DNA from: Pseudobdellovibrionaceae bacterium
GTDB lineage: Bacteria > Bdellovibrionota > FAC87 > UBA2466
Direction: 5' to 3'
Assembly: GCA_023250715.1 (NCBI GenBank)
Contig: JAHFAF010000014.1
Span: forward strand, 1-37,076
DNA length: 37,076 nt
Both the position numbers and the translations under genes were made by a program. Shown here piece after piece: positions 16,398 through 25,566 of this stretch. Under the pieces are notes generated by a model. That model searched no databases. It had not been told where the DNA came from and worked only from the letters and a program-made list of their open reading frames with translations. Every line of letters starts with the position of its first letter. Positions within the stretch are counted from its first letter, which is position 1.

Positions 16398-18400
16398 TAC
16401 CTGTAGTAACCACCCCAGAAAGGTGCTGCGCTTTCCAAAGTATCCGCGCCAAAGGTTTCGATCTTCAAATCCTTCGTGATCCGCCAGGGCTGTTCTACAT
16501 AGCCGGCATTGATTTTCAAAGGCACGCCACGCTTGATGATGGCTTGCGCCCAATCGGTATCGATCTGTTTTAGATCGGCATACTTAGTAAAGAGGGCTAT
16601 CACCCCTTGAGCGTCTCGATTGGCCTTTAAGGTCTGGAGTTGCCCCAGAAGCTCGACCGCGACGGAATGAAAGAGATCATAATCTTTTACAGCTAGGACT
16701 TGATTCTCAACCGTAAGGGGGCTTTGCCCATCTTTCGCCTGCCAAACAATAGCGCCCTTTTCCAAAAGCAAATTAATAAAGACCTGATGCCCGCGCTGGT
16801 GGGGTTCCGTGAAAGTCCGAAGCTTGGAGAGCCTCCTAAGAAAATCCCCTATATAGAAATCGTACATCAAATTTCGCAAACGGATTAGGTCCGCTTTATC
16901 CTTGGCCATCCCAAGGTCGATCCATTTTTCATCCCCGGCAAAAACCAGAGCCGCTTGGTCGGCACGCTGTTCTTCGAGAGCTCCCGCTAATCCATTCGTG
17001 TCCTTACCTAATGCGCCGATAGGATCTATCTTCCCAGGGTATTTTTCTTCGTCATAAGTCCCCGAGCCGTGTCCGATGATCTCGTGCATGAGCACCAACA
17101 TCTGCCAAACTTTATCCTGTTCTGCAGTCGCCTCATCCACTTTGTTAGCCGGCAAGTACTCTAGATTCGCCTCTTTTCGAATTGCTAGGAGCTGAGGATC
17201 GGAGGCAGTTCCCGGGAGGGGCAAACGAATGACATTCTTCGCTCCATAATCGCGACGAATATCGTCGTAATTGGGGAGGTTGTATCCTCCGGAACGGGCA
17301 TCCGCAATTTCTTGAAAGTAATAGACCATAATTGCCGGCGGGGCATAATCCGCAGGAAATTTCTTTTTCCACTGCCCGTACGGCATATTGTCTTCAAAGT
17401 GCTGGGCACCCTTTGCCAAGTTTTGCGCGATCTTACTCACCTCGGGATCCACGACCTGTACGTAGGACTCCCAAGAACCGATGGAAGATTGCCAGTCATC
17501 GTATACTTCCACCCAGCCCATCATGAAGTCCACGGTAGAATCAGCGCGATCCTTCACCCATTCGATGTTGAAGTTTCGAAAATCTTGTTCGTCGCCAAAA
17601 GTGAAATAACGTACGAGCGCTTCAATTTGTTTCCGCTGGTGCTCCGTGCTCGAATAAATCTTAGCGAGGGAAAGCTCCGATACGACCGCGCGCAAGGTTT
17701 TTCCAACTACTCCCGGGGAAGAGATCGTCATGATATCGCAACCCAGACTATCCGAGCGGCGCACTACGCGGCAGTTGAGCTTCGGCACGAATCCGGCAGC
17801 GATTGCGTCCTTTACTTCCCGACTCGTAATTCCACGTTCGTAAATATTGCCGCCGGCATCCTTCAGATCGTCACTTTCATCCTCTGGGGATCTTTGCAGC
17901 TCGAAATCGGGGTTCGTTAGGAGTTGGGTGATCTCAAAGGCCGAGTCGATTGTTTCTGGCGCATAAATACGAATCAGCTCGAGAACCAATTGCGGCGTAA
18001 CTTGAGACAATACAAATTTGCGGTTCGCATTAGTATAAGGACCGCCTTGGTTTAGAAAGGAGGCGCAATAGGTGAGGTATTCCTTGAAACCTGGCTCTCC
18101 CAAAAGTTGCAGAGTCTCTCCAATATTTTCCGCAGCGAGAGACTTCACCATAAAATCGCGAATAGCGAGAGAGTGCCGGTGGCTTTGATAAAAAATAAAT
18201 GTACGGCCAAGACTTGCCGCTCGGCCGAGGTGATACGCAAGTTTCTTTTGTTTTTCGGTTAGGTTCTCCCACACCTTATTCAGAGGCTGGGAGCTATCCA
18301 CTCGGAGCCCCTTAGGAAGAGCAGCCGGAGTCTTAGCGACGCCGTAAGATACAGCAGTAAAAACAACGAAAAAGACCGAAAACCATCTCAAGTTCTTCAT
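16397..18400 (-). CDS. Exported dipeptidyl peptidase III-like zinc peptidase (family M49)
   Basis: The protein (667 residues from the ATG at 18400; a GTG lies one codon earlier) carries the M49 zinc site. HEIIGH near residues 438-443 matches HExxGH, which supplies two His ligands and the catalytic Glu. EEQRAD near 472 supplies the Glu zinc ligand. M49 enzymes release dipeptides from the N-terminus of short peptides. Length is in the normal range for the family. The N-terminus (MKNLRWFSVFFVVFTAVSYGVA) is a typical signal peptide, whereas most studied DPP III enzymes are cytosolic, so a periplasmic or secreted location is likely here. It stands in a minus-strand run with peptidase E, an association that fits peptide utilisation. 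Confidence 0.9.
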   Translation of the reverse strand: MKNLRWFSVFFVVFTAVSYGVAKTPAALPKGLRVDSSQPLNKVWENLTEKQKKLAYHLGRAASLGRTFIFYQSHRHSLAIRDFMVKSLAAENIGETLQLLGEPGFKEYLTYCASFLNQGGPYTNANRKFVLSQVTPQLVLELIRIYAPETIDSAFEITQLLTNPDFELQRSPEDESDDLKDAGGNIYERGITSREVKDAIAAGFVPKLNCRVVRRSDSLGCDIMTISSPGVVGKTLRAVVSELSLAKIYSSTEHQRKQIEALVRYFTFGDEQDFRNFNIEWVKDRADSTVDFMMGWVEVYDDWQSSIGSWESYVQVVDPEVSKIAQNLAKGAQHFEDNMPYGQWKKKFPADYAPPAIMVYYFQEIADARSGGYNLPNYDDIRRDYGAKNVIRLPLPGTASDPQLLAIRKEANLEYLPANKVDEATAEQDKVWQMLVLMHEIIGHGSGTYDEEKYPGKIDPIGALGKDTNGLAGALEEQRADQAALVFAGDEKWIDLGMAKDKADLIRLRNLMYDFYIGDFLRRLSKLRTFTEPHQRGHQVFINLLLEKGAIVWQAKDGQSPLTVENQVLAVKDYDLFHSVAVELLGQLQTLKANRDAQGVIALFTKYADLKQIDTDWAQAIIKRGVPLKINAGYVEQPWRITKDLKIETFGADTLESAAPFWGGYYR

Positions 18401-18469
18401 CACTTTTCTCTACCATGATGGATTTATGCCGTACATGCCTTCATTGAAAACAGTTATAAGACTCAGACT

Positions 18470-19183
18470 TTACAGAAGATCCGATAGGTCCGATCCGGTA
18501 GAACGATCTTCGGATGGCTGACCTTTGCGGAAAATGCGGCAGAAAGAAGTGCCTCGTAAAGAGGCTCTATTTCCTTCGATTCGCAAAATGCTTCCCTCCG
18601 TAAGTCCAACCACTACTGTGTCGTTCATCTCGTGAAACTCACGCAGGCGATCATCACGAGTTTCCCCTCCATATTTAGTAAGTCCCGCAGGCGACTCGTA
18701 GTGCACAGCGCCTGTAAAATAGTGGGGATTGATCTGAAAAGGGATGAAACCTAGTGCACCCAAGGAAGGAGGGTAGGTAATCGGCATATCGTTTGTCGTT
18801 TTCATCGTCGGGCAGGCCATATTGGTGCCGGCACTAATTCCAAGGTAAGGTATTCCCGCCCGTACACGCTCTTGAATCGCGCCAAGCAAGTTGAGGCGAT
18901 AAAGATCCGCCAATAATCGGAAGGAATTTCCTCCGCCGACAAAAATGCATTCTGCTTTGACGATTTCCGCTAGCAGGTTTTTTGCTTCGTGCAACCCTTC
19001 CACTTTTCTACCCGCCGCGAGATCCAGCTCCGCCACCCTTTTCATGTACGCCGTGTAATCCCCGCCTGCATAAGGTAAGAAAGTGACCCTTGAAATCGCG
19101 CCGAGAAAGTCGTTCAGCTCGTTTTTCCATGCTTCCCGACGCTCTGGAGTAATAAGGCCCCCACTTCCTAAGAGTAAGCGCAT
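18470..19183 (-). CDS. pepE: Peptidase E (alpha-aspartyl dipeptidase, family S51)
   Basis: This 237-residue cytosolic hydrolase with a class I glutamine amidotransferase-like fold cleaves dipeptides with an N-terminal aspartate. The nucleophile elbow GISAGTN places the catalytic serine at about residue 117, and the His of NPHYF (about 154) fits the triad. FVGGGNSFRLL is the conserved stretch before the elbow. The length matches family members. There is no signal peptide. It follows the CoA-transferase gene by about 48 nt and precedes the exported DPP III gene by 69 nt. A shared role in amino-acid recovery from peptides is plausible but not proven. Confidence 0.88.
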   Translation of the reverse strand: MRLLLGSGGLITPERREAWKNELNDFLGAISRVTFLPYAGGDYTAYMKRVAELDLAAGRKVEGLHEAKNLLAEIVKAECIFVGGGNSFRLLADLYRLNLLGAIQERVRAGIPYLGISAGTNMACPTMKTTNDMPITYPPSLGALGFIPFQINPHYFTGAVHYESPAGLTKYGGETRDDRLREFHEMNDTVVVGLTEGSILRIEGNRASLRGTSFCRIFRKGQPSEDRSTGSDLSDLL

Positions 19184-19231
19184 TGAAGTAAGGTGGTGGC
19201 GGGAGAAAGTGAAGTCAACACATAGGTATTC

Positions 19232-20512
19232 TTAGCGGTGCAAATTCCTCCACTCCCGCTCTAACGATTCCCGATCATCAGGATGCGCAAGTAGAATGAG
19301 ACTCTTCGCACGCTCGCTAAGTGTTTTTCCGTAGAGATCCGCAATTCCGTATTCCGTTACTACATAATGAACGTGAGCTCGCGTGGTAACAACGCCCGCG
19401 CCAGGAATAAGTTGGGAGACAAGGCGTGATTTCCCCTTTTTGGTTCGCGCGGTAATGGCGATGATAGGTTTTCCCCCTTCTGATAGTGAAGCACCACGAA
19501 TGAAATCCATCTGGCCGCCCACGCCGGAAATGATGGCGTGCCCAATCGAATCGGCACAGACCTGTCCGGTGAGATCCACTTCGACGGCTGAATTAATAGC
19601 CACAACTTTAGGATTTCTAGAAATGACCTCGGGTGAGTTTACGTATCCCGCATCGAGTTGGATGACAGAAGTATTGTCATGAATGAAATCGTAGGTAGCT
19701 CGGGAGCCTATTATAAAACTCGAAACCGATCGCCCTGGATGCACACGCTTTTTGGAATTATCGACCACACCGGACTCAATCAAAGCCCGCATCCCGTCCG
19801 ACCAGGTTTCTGTGTGTACGCCCAAATGGCGGTGTCCCGACAAGGCCGATAAAACCGCGTTTGGAAGTGTGCCGACTCCCACCTGAAGCGTGGCCCCCTC
19901 CTCTACCAAGGAAGCCACATGCCGCCCGATCTTGATTTCCGCTTCGTTCGGCAAAGCATCCACACGTTCCGGAAGAATGTCCTCGCAATCTACAAAACAA
20001 TCGATTTCATCGAAAGCAAGAATTCCATCCCCGTGCACCCGGGGCATGTGAGGATTCACCTGAGCAATGATCGTGGATGCCGATTCCACAGCAGCTTTTG
20101 CGATATCTACACTTACCCCCAAGGAGCAAAGACCATGAGAGTCGGGAGGAGAAACGTGAATCAACGCTACATCGATCGGGCGCTTGCGGGATCGAAAGAG
20201 TTGGGGGACTTCGGAGAGAAAGCAGGGAAGATAATCCACCCGATCGTAATCCATTTTCTTCCGTAGATTTGAGCCGACAAAGAGGCTCGCGATACGAAAA
20301 GAGCTCCGATACGCCTCGTCGGAATACCCTATTTCGCCTTCCGTATGAAGGTGAATGAGCTCCACATTCTTTAGCCTGGAAGCATGGGACAATAAGCCTC
20401 GAATTAACGTATGTGGCGTGGCGGCACCCCCCTGAACAAATACTCTTTGCTCAGATTGAACCCGCTGCAACGCCTCCTCGGCGGAGACTCCCATCTGTTT
20501 TGTGAACTCCAT
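19232..20512 (-). CDS. Acetyl-CoA hydrolase/transferase family protein (4-hydroxybutyrate or acetate CoA-transferase-like)
   Basis: This 426-residue protein is of the two-domain CoA-transferase family that moves CoA between acetate and acids such as butyrate, 4-hydroxybutyrate or succinate, or hydrolyses acetyl-CoA. HTETWSDGM (about residues 229-237) contains the glutamate expected to form the glutamyl-CoA intermediate. SGVGGQMDFIRGAS is the conserved glycine-rich CoA-site motif, and VTEYGIADLYGK is a family signature near the C-terminus. The substrate cannot be read from sequence. The gene is divergent from the hydrogenase operon, with under 100 nt between starts, which invites shared control of fermentation-type metabolism. 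Confidence 0.88.
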   Translation of the reverse strand: MEFTKQMGVSAEEALQRVQSEQRVFVQGGAATPHTLIRGLLSHASRLKNVELIHLHTEGEIGYSDEAYRSSFRIASLFVGSNLRKKMDYDRVDYLPCFLSEVPQLFRSRKRPIDVALIHVSPPDSHGLCSLGVSVDIAKAAVESASTIIAQVNPHMPRVHGDGILAFDEIDCFVDCEDILPERVDALPNEAEIKIGRHVASLVEEGATLQVGVGTLPNAVLSALSGHRHLGVHTETWSDGMRALIESGVVDNSKKRVHPGRSVSSFIIGSRATYDFIHDNTSVIQLDAGYVNSPEVISRNPKVVAINSAVEVDLTGQVCADSIGHAIISGVGGQMDFIRGASLSEGGKPIIAITARTKKGKSRLVSQLIPGAGVVTTRAHVHYVVTEYGIADLYGKTLSERAKSLILLAHPDDRESLEREWRNLHR

Positions 20513-20583
20513 ACCGTACTTTCACCTAACCGACGGAAAAGGGGAAATATTTTCTAGCCTAACTCCCTCGACAGATGCATGCG

Positions 20584-20597
20584 CACTTTCTAAAGTG
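20584..20597. promoter_or_regulatory. Inverted repeat CACTTT-CT-AAAGTG before the hydrogenase operon
   Basis: This perfect 6-2-6 palindrome lies in the divergent control region between the CoA-transferase and hydrogenase genes. It overlaps TAAAGT, a poor -10 that lies 17 nt after TCGACA (5/6 match to the -35 consensus). If that promoter were used the leader would be nearly absent. It does not match the classical FNR or CRP box. Confidence 0.3.
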
Positions 20598-20604
20598 GTG
20601 GGCT

Positions 20605-21084
20605 ATGGAAGTGCATGGATTAGACACAATCTTACGCGATCACCCTTTCTTCAAAGGCCTCCCCGAATCTTTCTTAAAAACAGTCACCGGTTGCGCGAAG
20701 ACGGTGCGTTTTAAGGAGGGGGAATTTCTATTTCGTGAAAAGGGAAGCGCGAACGAATTCTATTTACTGCGAGAGGGGCAAATTGTCCTCGAAGTAAACT
20801 CTCCTAAATTCGGCCCTCTTCCGATTCAAACGCTCCACGAAGGCGAAGTAGTGGGTTGGGCGTGGCTCTTTCCACCCTACGAATGGTATTTCGATGCCCG
20901 AGTACAAAAGCCTCTCAGGGCCATCTCCATAGATGGTGCTTGCCTTCGAACCAAATGCGAAAAAGATCCCGCACTCGGGTATGAGCTCATGAAGCGTTTT
21001 GCCGGCATCATGATTCGCAACATGCAATCCACTCGGCTGCAATATCTCGACGCCGTCGAAGAATGCAGGGAACGGCATGGCTAA
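20605..21084 (+). CDS. Cyclic-nucleotide-binding-domain protein of the hydrogenase operon, no DNA-binding domain
   Basis: The protein is 159 residues from the ATG at 20605 (169 from the ATG at 20575); neither start has a clear Shine-Dalgarno. Residues ~10-125 form a cNMP-binding beta-roll: HPFFKGLPESF, then EGEFLFREKGSANEFYLLREG, then LHEGEVVGWAWLFPPYEW. The remaining ~35 residues are a C-helix (MKRFAGIMIRNM...). The winged helix that makes Crp/Fnr proteins transcription factors is missing. The phosphate-binding Arg-Ser/Thr pair of cAMP-binding proteins is not obvious. It overlaps hydB by 8 nt, so it is translated with the hydrogenase. A ligand-responsive accessory or regulatory role is inferred. 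Confidence 0.8.
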   Translation: MEVHGLDTILRDHPFFKGLPESFLKTVTGCAKTVRFKEGEFLFREKGSANEFYLLREGQIVLEVNSPKFGPLPIQTLHEGEVVGWAWLFPPYEWYFDARVQKPLRAISIDGACLRTKCEKDPALGYELMKRFAGIMIRNMQSTRLQYLDAVEECRERHG

Positions 21085-22207
21085 AGACTTCCAACGCCTC
21101 GAAATCAAGCGATCCGACTTCAGGAATCTTTTTGAGATCCTTAAGGATAGAGGTTTTTCAATCATCGGACCGACCGTGCACGAAGGCGTAATCATTTATG
21201 ACGAGCTAAAAAGCGTCGACGATTTGCCCATCGGTTGGACGGATGTTCAGGAACCCGGAAAATACCGCTTGGAAAAGCGTGGCGATGAAGCACTCTTTGG
21301 ATTTACTGTAGGACCCCATTCTTGGAAAAAGTATCTCTTTCCTCCCGAGCGGCGGCTTTGGCAGGCCAATCGACAGGGAAGGTCTATCGATATCACGAGT
21401 GAGCCGTTGCCGAAGACGAAGTATGCCTTCCTGGGCGTTCGCGCCTGCGAGCTTCATGCGCTCCTTATTCAAGATAAGGTATTTTTAGAAGGGGATTCGA
21501 CGGATCCCTATTACGCGCAGATTCGAAAGAATAGCTTGGTCATTGGAATCCATTGCGGGCAATCCGGAAACACCTGTTTCTGCGTCTCCATGAACACAGG
21601 TCCGCGAGTTTCATTAGGCTACGATCTCGTCCTCACGGAAGTGCTGACCTCTTCTTCGCATAGTTTTTATCTCGAAGCGGGCAGCGAAAAAGGAAGCACG
21701 ATTACCAAAGCCTTGAAAGCTCCTCTCGCGCCCAGGCTTTCAGATAAGACAATTGACGATATTGTCCAAAATGCCGTGGCGGGAATGAAGCGAAGCCTCA
21801 ATACCGATGGCATCAAGCAATTGCTTTATACCAATATGGCTAATCCTAGATGGGAGGAAGTCGCGCAAAAGTGTCTTTCCTGCGCCAACTGCACGATGGC
21901 ATGCCCCACCTGCTTCTGCAGTACGGTGGAAGAGACTAGCGATCTCAGCGGCGATCATGCCGAGAGATGGAAGAAGTGGGATTCCTGTTTTACATCGGAT
22001 TTTTCTTACGTCCACGGCGGTTCGGTTCGAACATCGACGATGTCCCGGTACCGGCAGTGGATGACCCACAAGCTCGCCTCCTGGCAGGATCAATTTGATA
22101 CCTCGGGTTGCGTGGGATGTGGCCGGTGTATCACCTGGTGTCCGGTCGGAATTGATATCACCGAAGAGGCGAATGCCATCCGCCTAAACCCTGTGGCGGA
22201 GAGGTAG
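21077..22207 (+). CDS. hydB: Group 3b [NiFe]-hydrogenase beta subunit, iron-sulfur electron-transfer protein
   Basis: This 376-residue protein matches the beta subunit of sulfhydrogenase-type NAD(P)-linked hydrogenases. The N-terminal domain contains VRACELHA and the GNTCFCVSMNTGP cluster segment, as in family proteins. The C-terminal half carries two ferredoxin-type motifs, CLSCANCTMACPTCFC and CVGCGRCITWCPVGID, giving [4Fe-4S] clusters. In the complex these pass electrons between the small subunit and the flavoprotein gamma subunit. There is no signal peptide, so the enzyme is cytoplasmic. It overlaps the preceding cNMP-domain gene and lies 2 nt before hydG. Confidence 0.93.
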   Translation: MAKDFQRLEIKRSDFRNLFEILKDRGFSIIGPTVHEGVIIYDELKSVDDLPIGWTDVQEPGKYRLEKRGDEALFGFTVGPHSWKKYLFPPERRLWQANRQGRSIDITSEPLPKTKYAFLGVRACELHALLIQDKVFLEGDSTDPYYAQIRKNSLVIGIHCGQSGNTCFCVSMNTGPRVSLGYDLVLTEVLTSSSHSFYLEAGSEKGSTITKALKAPLAPRLSDKTIDDIVQNAVAGMKRSLNTDGIKQLLYTNMANPRWEEVAQKCLSCANCTMACPTCFCSTVEETSDLSGDHAERWKKWDSCFTSDFSYVHGGSVRTSTMSRYRQWMTHKLASWQDQFDTSGCVGCGRCITWCPVGIDITEEANAIRLNPVAER

Positions 22208-22209
22208 CA

Positions 22210-23040
22210 GTGCCACCTCGGGAGCCCATGCAACCTGAATTTTGTCGCATCAAGAAACGATCGCAGGAGTCGGATGATGTGTTTACACTCGAATTAGACC
22301 TACCCAGAAAATCAGCGAAAGCACGATTTGTTCCCGGTCAATTTAATATGCTCTATGCCTTTGGTATAGGAGAAGTGGCTATTTCGATTAGCGGGAATCC
22401 GCACGACAAAAGGCGTTGGGTCCATACCATTCGCTCCGTGGGCGCCACCACTCATGCTATTTCTAAATTGAAGGTAGGCGATCCCCTGGGGGTTCGGGGT
22501 CCTTACGGTACGGGATGGCCCATTGAAGAAGCGAAGGGCTCCGATATTATTTTTGTCGCGGGCGGCCTGGGCCTAGCTCCGCTTCGCCCCGCTATTCATC
22601 ACGTGAAAGAGCATCGAAAGAAATACGGCAGCATCACAGTTCTTTACGGAGCGCGATCCTATCGCGACTTACTTTTTCAAAAAGAGATCCCTCAGTGGAG
22701 GAAGGCTGGAATTGATGTATTCGTTGCCCTAAGCCAGGCGGATCGGAAATGGAAGGGAACGGTAGGACACATTACGAGACTCCTCGAACGAATCAATATT
22801 TTCCCTGAAAAGACCTCCGCCTTTCTCTGTGGGCCTGAAATTATGATGCGCTTCGGAACCAGCGGACTGGAACAGCGGGGTGTTTCGGCTTCACGAATGT
22901 TTCTATCCATGGAGAGGAACATGAAATGTGCGATAGGATTTTGCGGGCACTGCCAGCTTGGACCTGCTTTTATCTGTAAGGATGGCCCCGTTTTGTCCTA
23001 TGAAAAATTGGAGCCCTTGATGCGGGTGCGCGAGCTATGA
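22210..23040 (+). CDS. hydG: Group 3b [NiFe]-hydrogenase gamma subunit, FAD/NAD(P)-binding reductase
   Basis: This 276-residue flavoprotein is related to dihydroorotate dehydrogenase electron-transfer subunits and ferredoxin-NADP reductases. RGPYGTGWP marks the FAD/phosphate region and [13 protein letters not shown] the NAD(P) site. [15 protein letters not shown] with a following Cys in FICKDGP is a four-cysteine [2Fe-2S] motif. It is the site of NAD(P)H exchange for the hydrogenase. I kept the GTG at 22210 because GAGG sits 5 nt before it; an ATG at 22228 is the alternative. The stop overlaps hydD as ATGA. Confidence 0.93.
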   Translation: MPPREPMQPEFCRIKKRSQESDDVFTLELDLPRKSAKARFVPGQFNMLYAFGIGEVAISISGNPHDKRRWVHTIRSVGATTHAISKLKVGDPLGVRGPYGTGWPIEEAKGSDIIFVAGGLGLAPLRPAIHHVKEHRKKYGSITVLYGARSYRDLLFQKEIPQWRKAGIDVFVALSQADRKWKGTVGHITRLLERINIFPEKTSAFLCGPEIMMRFGTSGLEQRGVSASRMFLSMERNMKCAIGFCGHCQLGPAFICKDGPVLSYEKLEPLMRVREL

Positions 23041-23819
23041 AAAGGCGTAAACCAAAACTCGCTGTTTGGAAATTTGCCTCCTGTGATGGCTGCCAGCTCA
23101 CTTTGCTCGATTGCGAAGATCATTTGCTTGCCGTTGCACAGGAAATAGAAATCGCCAATTTTCCGGAAGCGTCTAGAGCCGTGGTAGCGGGGCCTTACGA
23201 TCTATCACTCGTCGAAGGGTCTATCACCACCCCGCACGACAAAGAGAGAATCCACGAGATTCGAAAGCAGTCCAAGTTTCTCATCACGATTGGCGCATGT
23301 GCCACCTCAGGCGGCATTCAGGCATTACGCAATTTCAAGGACGTAAAGGAGTTCACTTCGATCGTTTACGCGAAACCTGAGTACATCAGTACCCTGGCGA
23401 CTTCCACCGCCATTTCCGATCACATTAAAGTCGATTTCGAATTGCGGGGCTGCCCCATCGATAAAAAGCAACTCATCGAAGTCATCACGGCCTATCTTTG
23501 GCACCGAAAGCCGCAAGTTGTGGCCGATTCCGTGTGCATCGAGTGCAAACGAAAAGGGAATGTCTGTGTCATGGTGGCCCACGGAACGCCTTGCTTAGGG
23601 CCCGTGACCCACGCCGGGTGCAACGCTCTTTGCCCTACTTACGATCGCGGTTGTTACGCATGCTTTGGGCCGAAGGAAAACAGTAATCCCGAATCTCTTG
23701 CTCGACACCTTCAAAAGGAATTTCGCATTCCCACTCCCGAGGCGATACGTGCTTTAAGATCCTTTAATTGCTGGGCGGAGCCCTTTCGAAAAGCAAGTCA
23801 GGGACTGGAATCGCCATGA
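23037..23819 (+). CDS. hydD: Group 3b [NiFe]-hydrogenase delta (small) subunit
   Basis: This 260-residue subunit carries the iron-sulfur relay next to the NiFe site. The proximal cluster ligands are in [19 protein letters not shown] and RGCPIDKKQ. Later cysteines in [24 protein letters not shown] and GCYACFGP can hold the further [4Fe-4S] clusters expected in group 3 enzymes. The protein starts without the twin-arginine signal of periplasmic uptake hydrogenases, so it is cytoplasmic. It overlaps both neighbours by 4 nt, in the order beta-gamma-delta-alpha seen for archaeal and bacterial sulfhydrogenases. Confidence 0.95.
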   Translation: MKRRKPKLAVWKFASCDGCQLTLLDCEDHLLAVAQEIEIANFPEASRAVVAGPYDLSLVEGSITTPHDKERIHEIRKQSKFLITIGACATSGGIQALRNFKDVKEFTSIVYAKPEYISTLATSTAISDHIKVDFELRGCPIDKKQLIEVITAYLWHRKPQVVADSVCIECKRKGNVCVMVAHGTPCLGPVTHAGCNALCPTYDRGCYACFGPKENSNPESLARHLQKEFRIPTPEAIRALRSFNCWAEPFRKASQGLESP

Positions 23820-25117
23820 GCAAGAAAATTATCGAAGTAAAATACTTGGCGCGAGTGGAGGGGGAAGGCGGCCTTCGAATCTCTATAGAGAACAAAAAAA
23901 TCAAAGATCTCGAGCTTCGGATTTTCGAGCCACCGCGATTCTTCGAAGCGTTTTTGCAAGGGCGTTCTTTCAACGAAGCGCCCGATATCACCTCGCGTAT
24001 TTGCGGAATCTGTCCCGTCGCCTATCAGACGAGTGCCGCAAGTGCCATCGAAGATGCCTGTCAGTTTTCGATCAGTGAATCCACGCGGACTTTGCGTCGC
24101 CTTCTCTATCTGGGCGAGTGGATCGAAAGCCATTCACTTCACATGTACATGCTGCACGCGCCGGATTTTCTTGGGTACGAGAGCGGCATACACATGGCGA
24201 AGGACTATCCGAAGGAAGTGAAACAGGGGTTAGAGCTCAAAAAAATTGGGAATGAGCTTATGTCGCTGGTGGGAGGAAGAGAAATCCATCCCATTAATAT
24301 GAAAGTGGGTGGCTTTTATCGCTTTCCCAGGAAGAGGGAATTGGAGAATTTTCTCCCCCGACTAGAAAAGGCGCAAGAACTAGCCGAAAAAACGGTGAAG
24401 CTCGTGAGCACCTTTCCCTTTCCGGACTTCACGCGGGATTATGAGTATGTCTCCCTACGATCCCCGCATAACGAGTATCCTGTCGAGGGTGGAAGGGTGG
24501 TTTCTAATCGTGGACTCGACATTGATGTCTCAGACTATGAAAAGCACTTTGAAGAGATCCATGTGCCGCATTCGACGGCACTACATTCCGTACACAAGGG
24601 ATTCGGTTCCTACCATGTCGGCCCCTTGGCTCGGCTCGCGTTGAATTTCGATAGATTGACTCCGAAGGCCCGCGAGCTCGCGGAAAAAGTAGGGTGGAAT
24701 CCGAAAAATCAAAATCCCTTCCGCAGTATCGTAGCCCGTGCGATTGAGGTGCTCTACGCTTGCGAGGAAGGAATCCGACTCGCTGGGGCGTACGTTGAAC
24801 CTAGCTCTGAAATGAAGGCAAGAGTCGTGCAGGCAAGGCCCGCAACGGGGATGGGAATCTCGGAAGCCCCGCGGGGAATACTCTACCATCGGTACCGCTT
24901 GAACGCGGACGGAACGATCGCGGAAGCCAAGATCACGCCACCTACTTCACAGAATCAAAGCTGCATCGAGACCGACCTCCGGGAATTGGTGAGCGCTCGC
25001 ATGTCGTGGGGCAAAGACAAGATCACGCGCCTTTGCGAGCAAGCCATTCGTAACTATGATCCTTGTATCTCTTGTTCCACCCATTTCTTAAAGGTGACTT
25101 GGGAGGAAAAACAATGA
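23816..25117 (+). CDS. hydA: Group 3b [NiFe]-hydrogenase alpha (large, catalytic) subunit
   Basis: The start at 23816 (not 23768) gives the ATGA overlap with hydD and the usual N-terminus [19 protein letters not shown]. The protein has 433 residues. The nickel-iron ligands are complete: RICGIC (Cys63, Cys66) and DPCISCSTH (Cys417, Cys420, with His423). The ten residues after His423 ([10 protein letters not shown]) are the tail that the maturation protease removes once nickel is inserted. The enzyme should interconvert H2 and protons with NAD(P)(H), and family members can also reduce sulfur. The processing protease gene follows directly. Confidence 0.96.
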   Translation: MSKKIIEVKYLARVEGEGGLRISIENKKIKDLELRIFEPPRFFEAFLQGRSFNEAPDITSRICGICPVAYQTSAASAIEDACQFSISESTRTLRRLLYLGEWIESHSLHMYMLHAPDFLGYESGIHMAKDYPKEVKQGLELKKIGNELMSLVGGREIHPINMKVGGFYRFPRKRELENFLPRLEKAQELAEKTVKLVSTFPFPDFTRDYEYVSLRSPHNEYPVEGGRVVSNRGLDIDVSDYEKHFEEIHVPHSTALHSVHKGFGSYHVGPLARLALNFDRLTPKARELAEKVGWNPKNQNPFRSIVARAIEVLYACEEGIRLAGAYVEPSSEMKARVVQARPATGMGISEAPRGILYHRYRLNADGTIAEAKITPPTSQNQSCIETDLRELVSARMSWGKDKITRLCEQAIRNYDPCISCSTHFLKVTWEEKQ

Positions 25118-25566
25118 CTCTAGTCATAGGCGTTGGAAACACACTACGATCGGATGATGGACTTGGGGTAAGAGTCGCCGAAGAGATTCAAAAGCTTAAA
25201 TTGAAGGATGTCGAAGTCCTTACTTCCCGAGGGGAAAATATCGATCTTTTGACACTCTGGAAAGGGTATCGGCGCGTTGTAATACTGGATGCGATGGAAT
25301 CGCATTCCAAGGAGCCGGTGAAAGTATTTTTTGCTCATGCGGAGCCGTTGCCTGCGGCTTTCGAAAAGACATCCACTCACGGCATGGGTCCACTCGAGTG
25401 CATTGAGCTGGCCCGCGCATTGGGAGAACTTCCTCCCTATCTTGCGGTAATCGGTATCGCCGGGAAAAACTTTGAAATCGGAGAAAGCTTGACGGAGAAA
25501 GCTACCCAAGCGATTCCCAAAGCAATTCAAATATTTTCTACTCTCCTCGGAGGCACCCATGCATGA
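25114..25566 (+). CDS. Hydrogenase maturation endopeptidase (M52, HycI/HybD type)
   Basis: This 150-residue protease starts at 25114, where GGGAGG lies 7 nt upstream and the ATG overlaps the hydA stop. GVGNTLRSDDGLGVRV holds the first acidic nickel-sensing residue of the family, VVILDAM the second, and STHGMG the histidine. M52 enzymes bind the nickel in the immature large subunit and then cut after the last ligand. The substrate is almost certainly HydA from the same operon, which ends in a 10-residue tail. The length is usual for the family. Confidence 0.92.
   Translation: MTLVIGVGNTLRSDDGLGVRVAEEIQKLKLKDVEVLTSRGENIDLLTLWKGYRRVVILDAMESHSKEPVKVFFAHAEPLPAAFEKTSTHGMGPLECIELARALGELPPYLAVIGIAGKNFEIGESLTEKATQAIPKAIQIFSTLLGGTHA

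Noticed and set aside
17312-17920. 202-residue plus-strand ORF
   Set aside because: It lies antisense inside the DPP III gene, whose zinc motifs are intact; the translated product has no recognisable domain.
20764-21195. 143-residue minus-strand ORF
   Set aside because: It covers the cNMP-domain gene and start of hydB on the other strand; both of these have family support.
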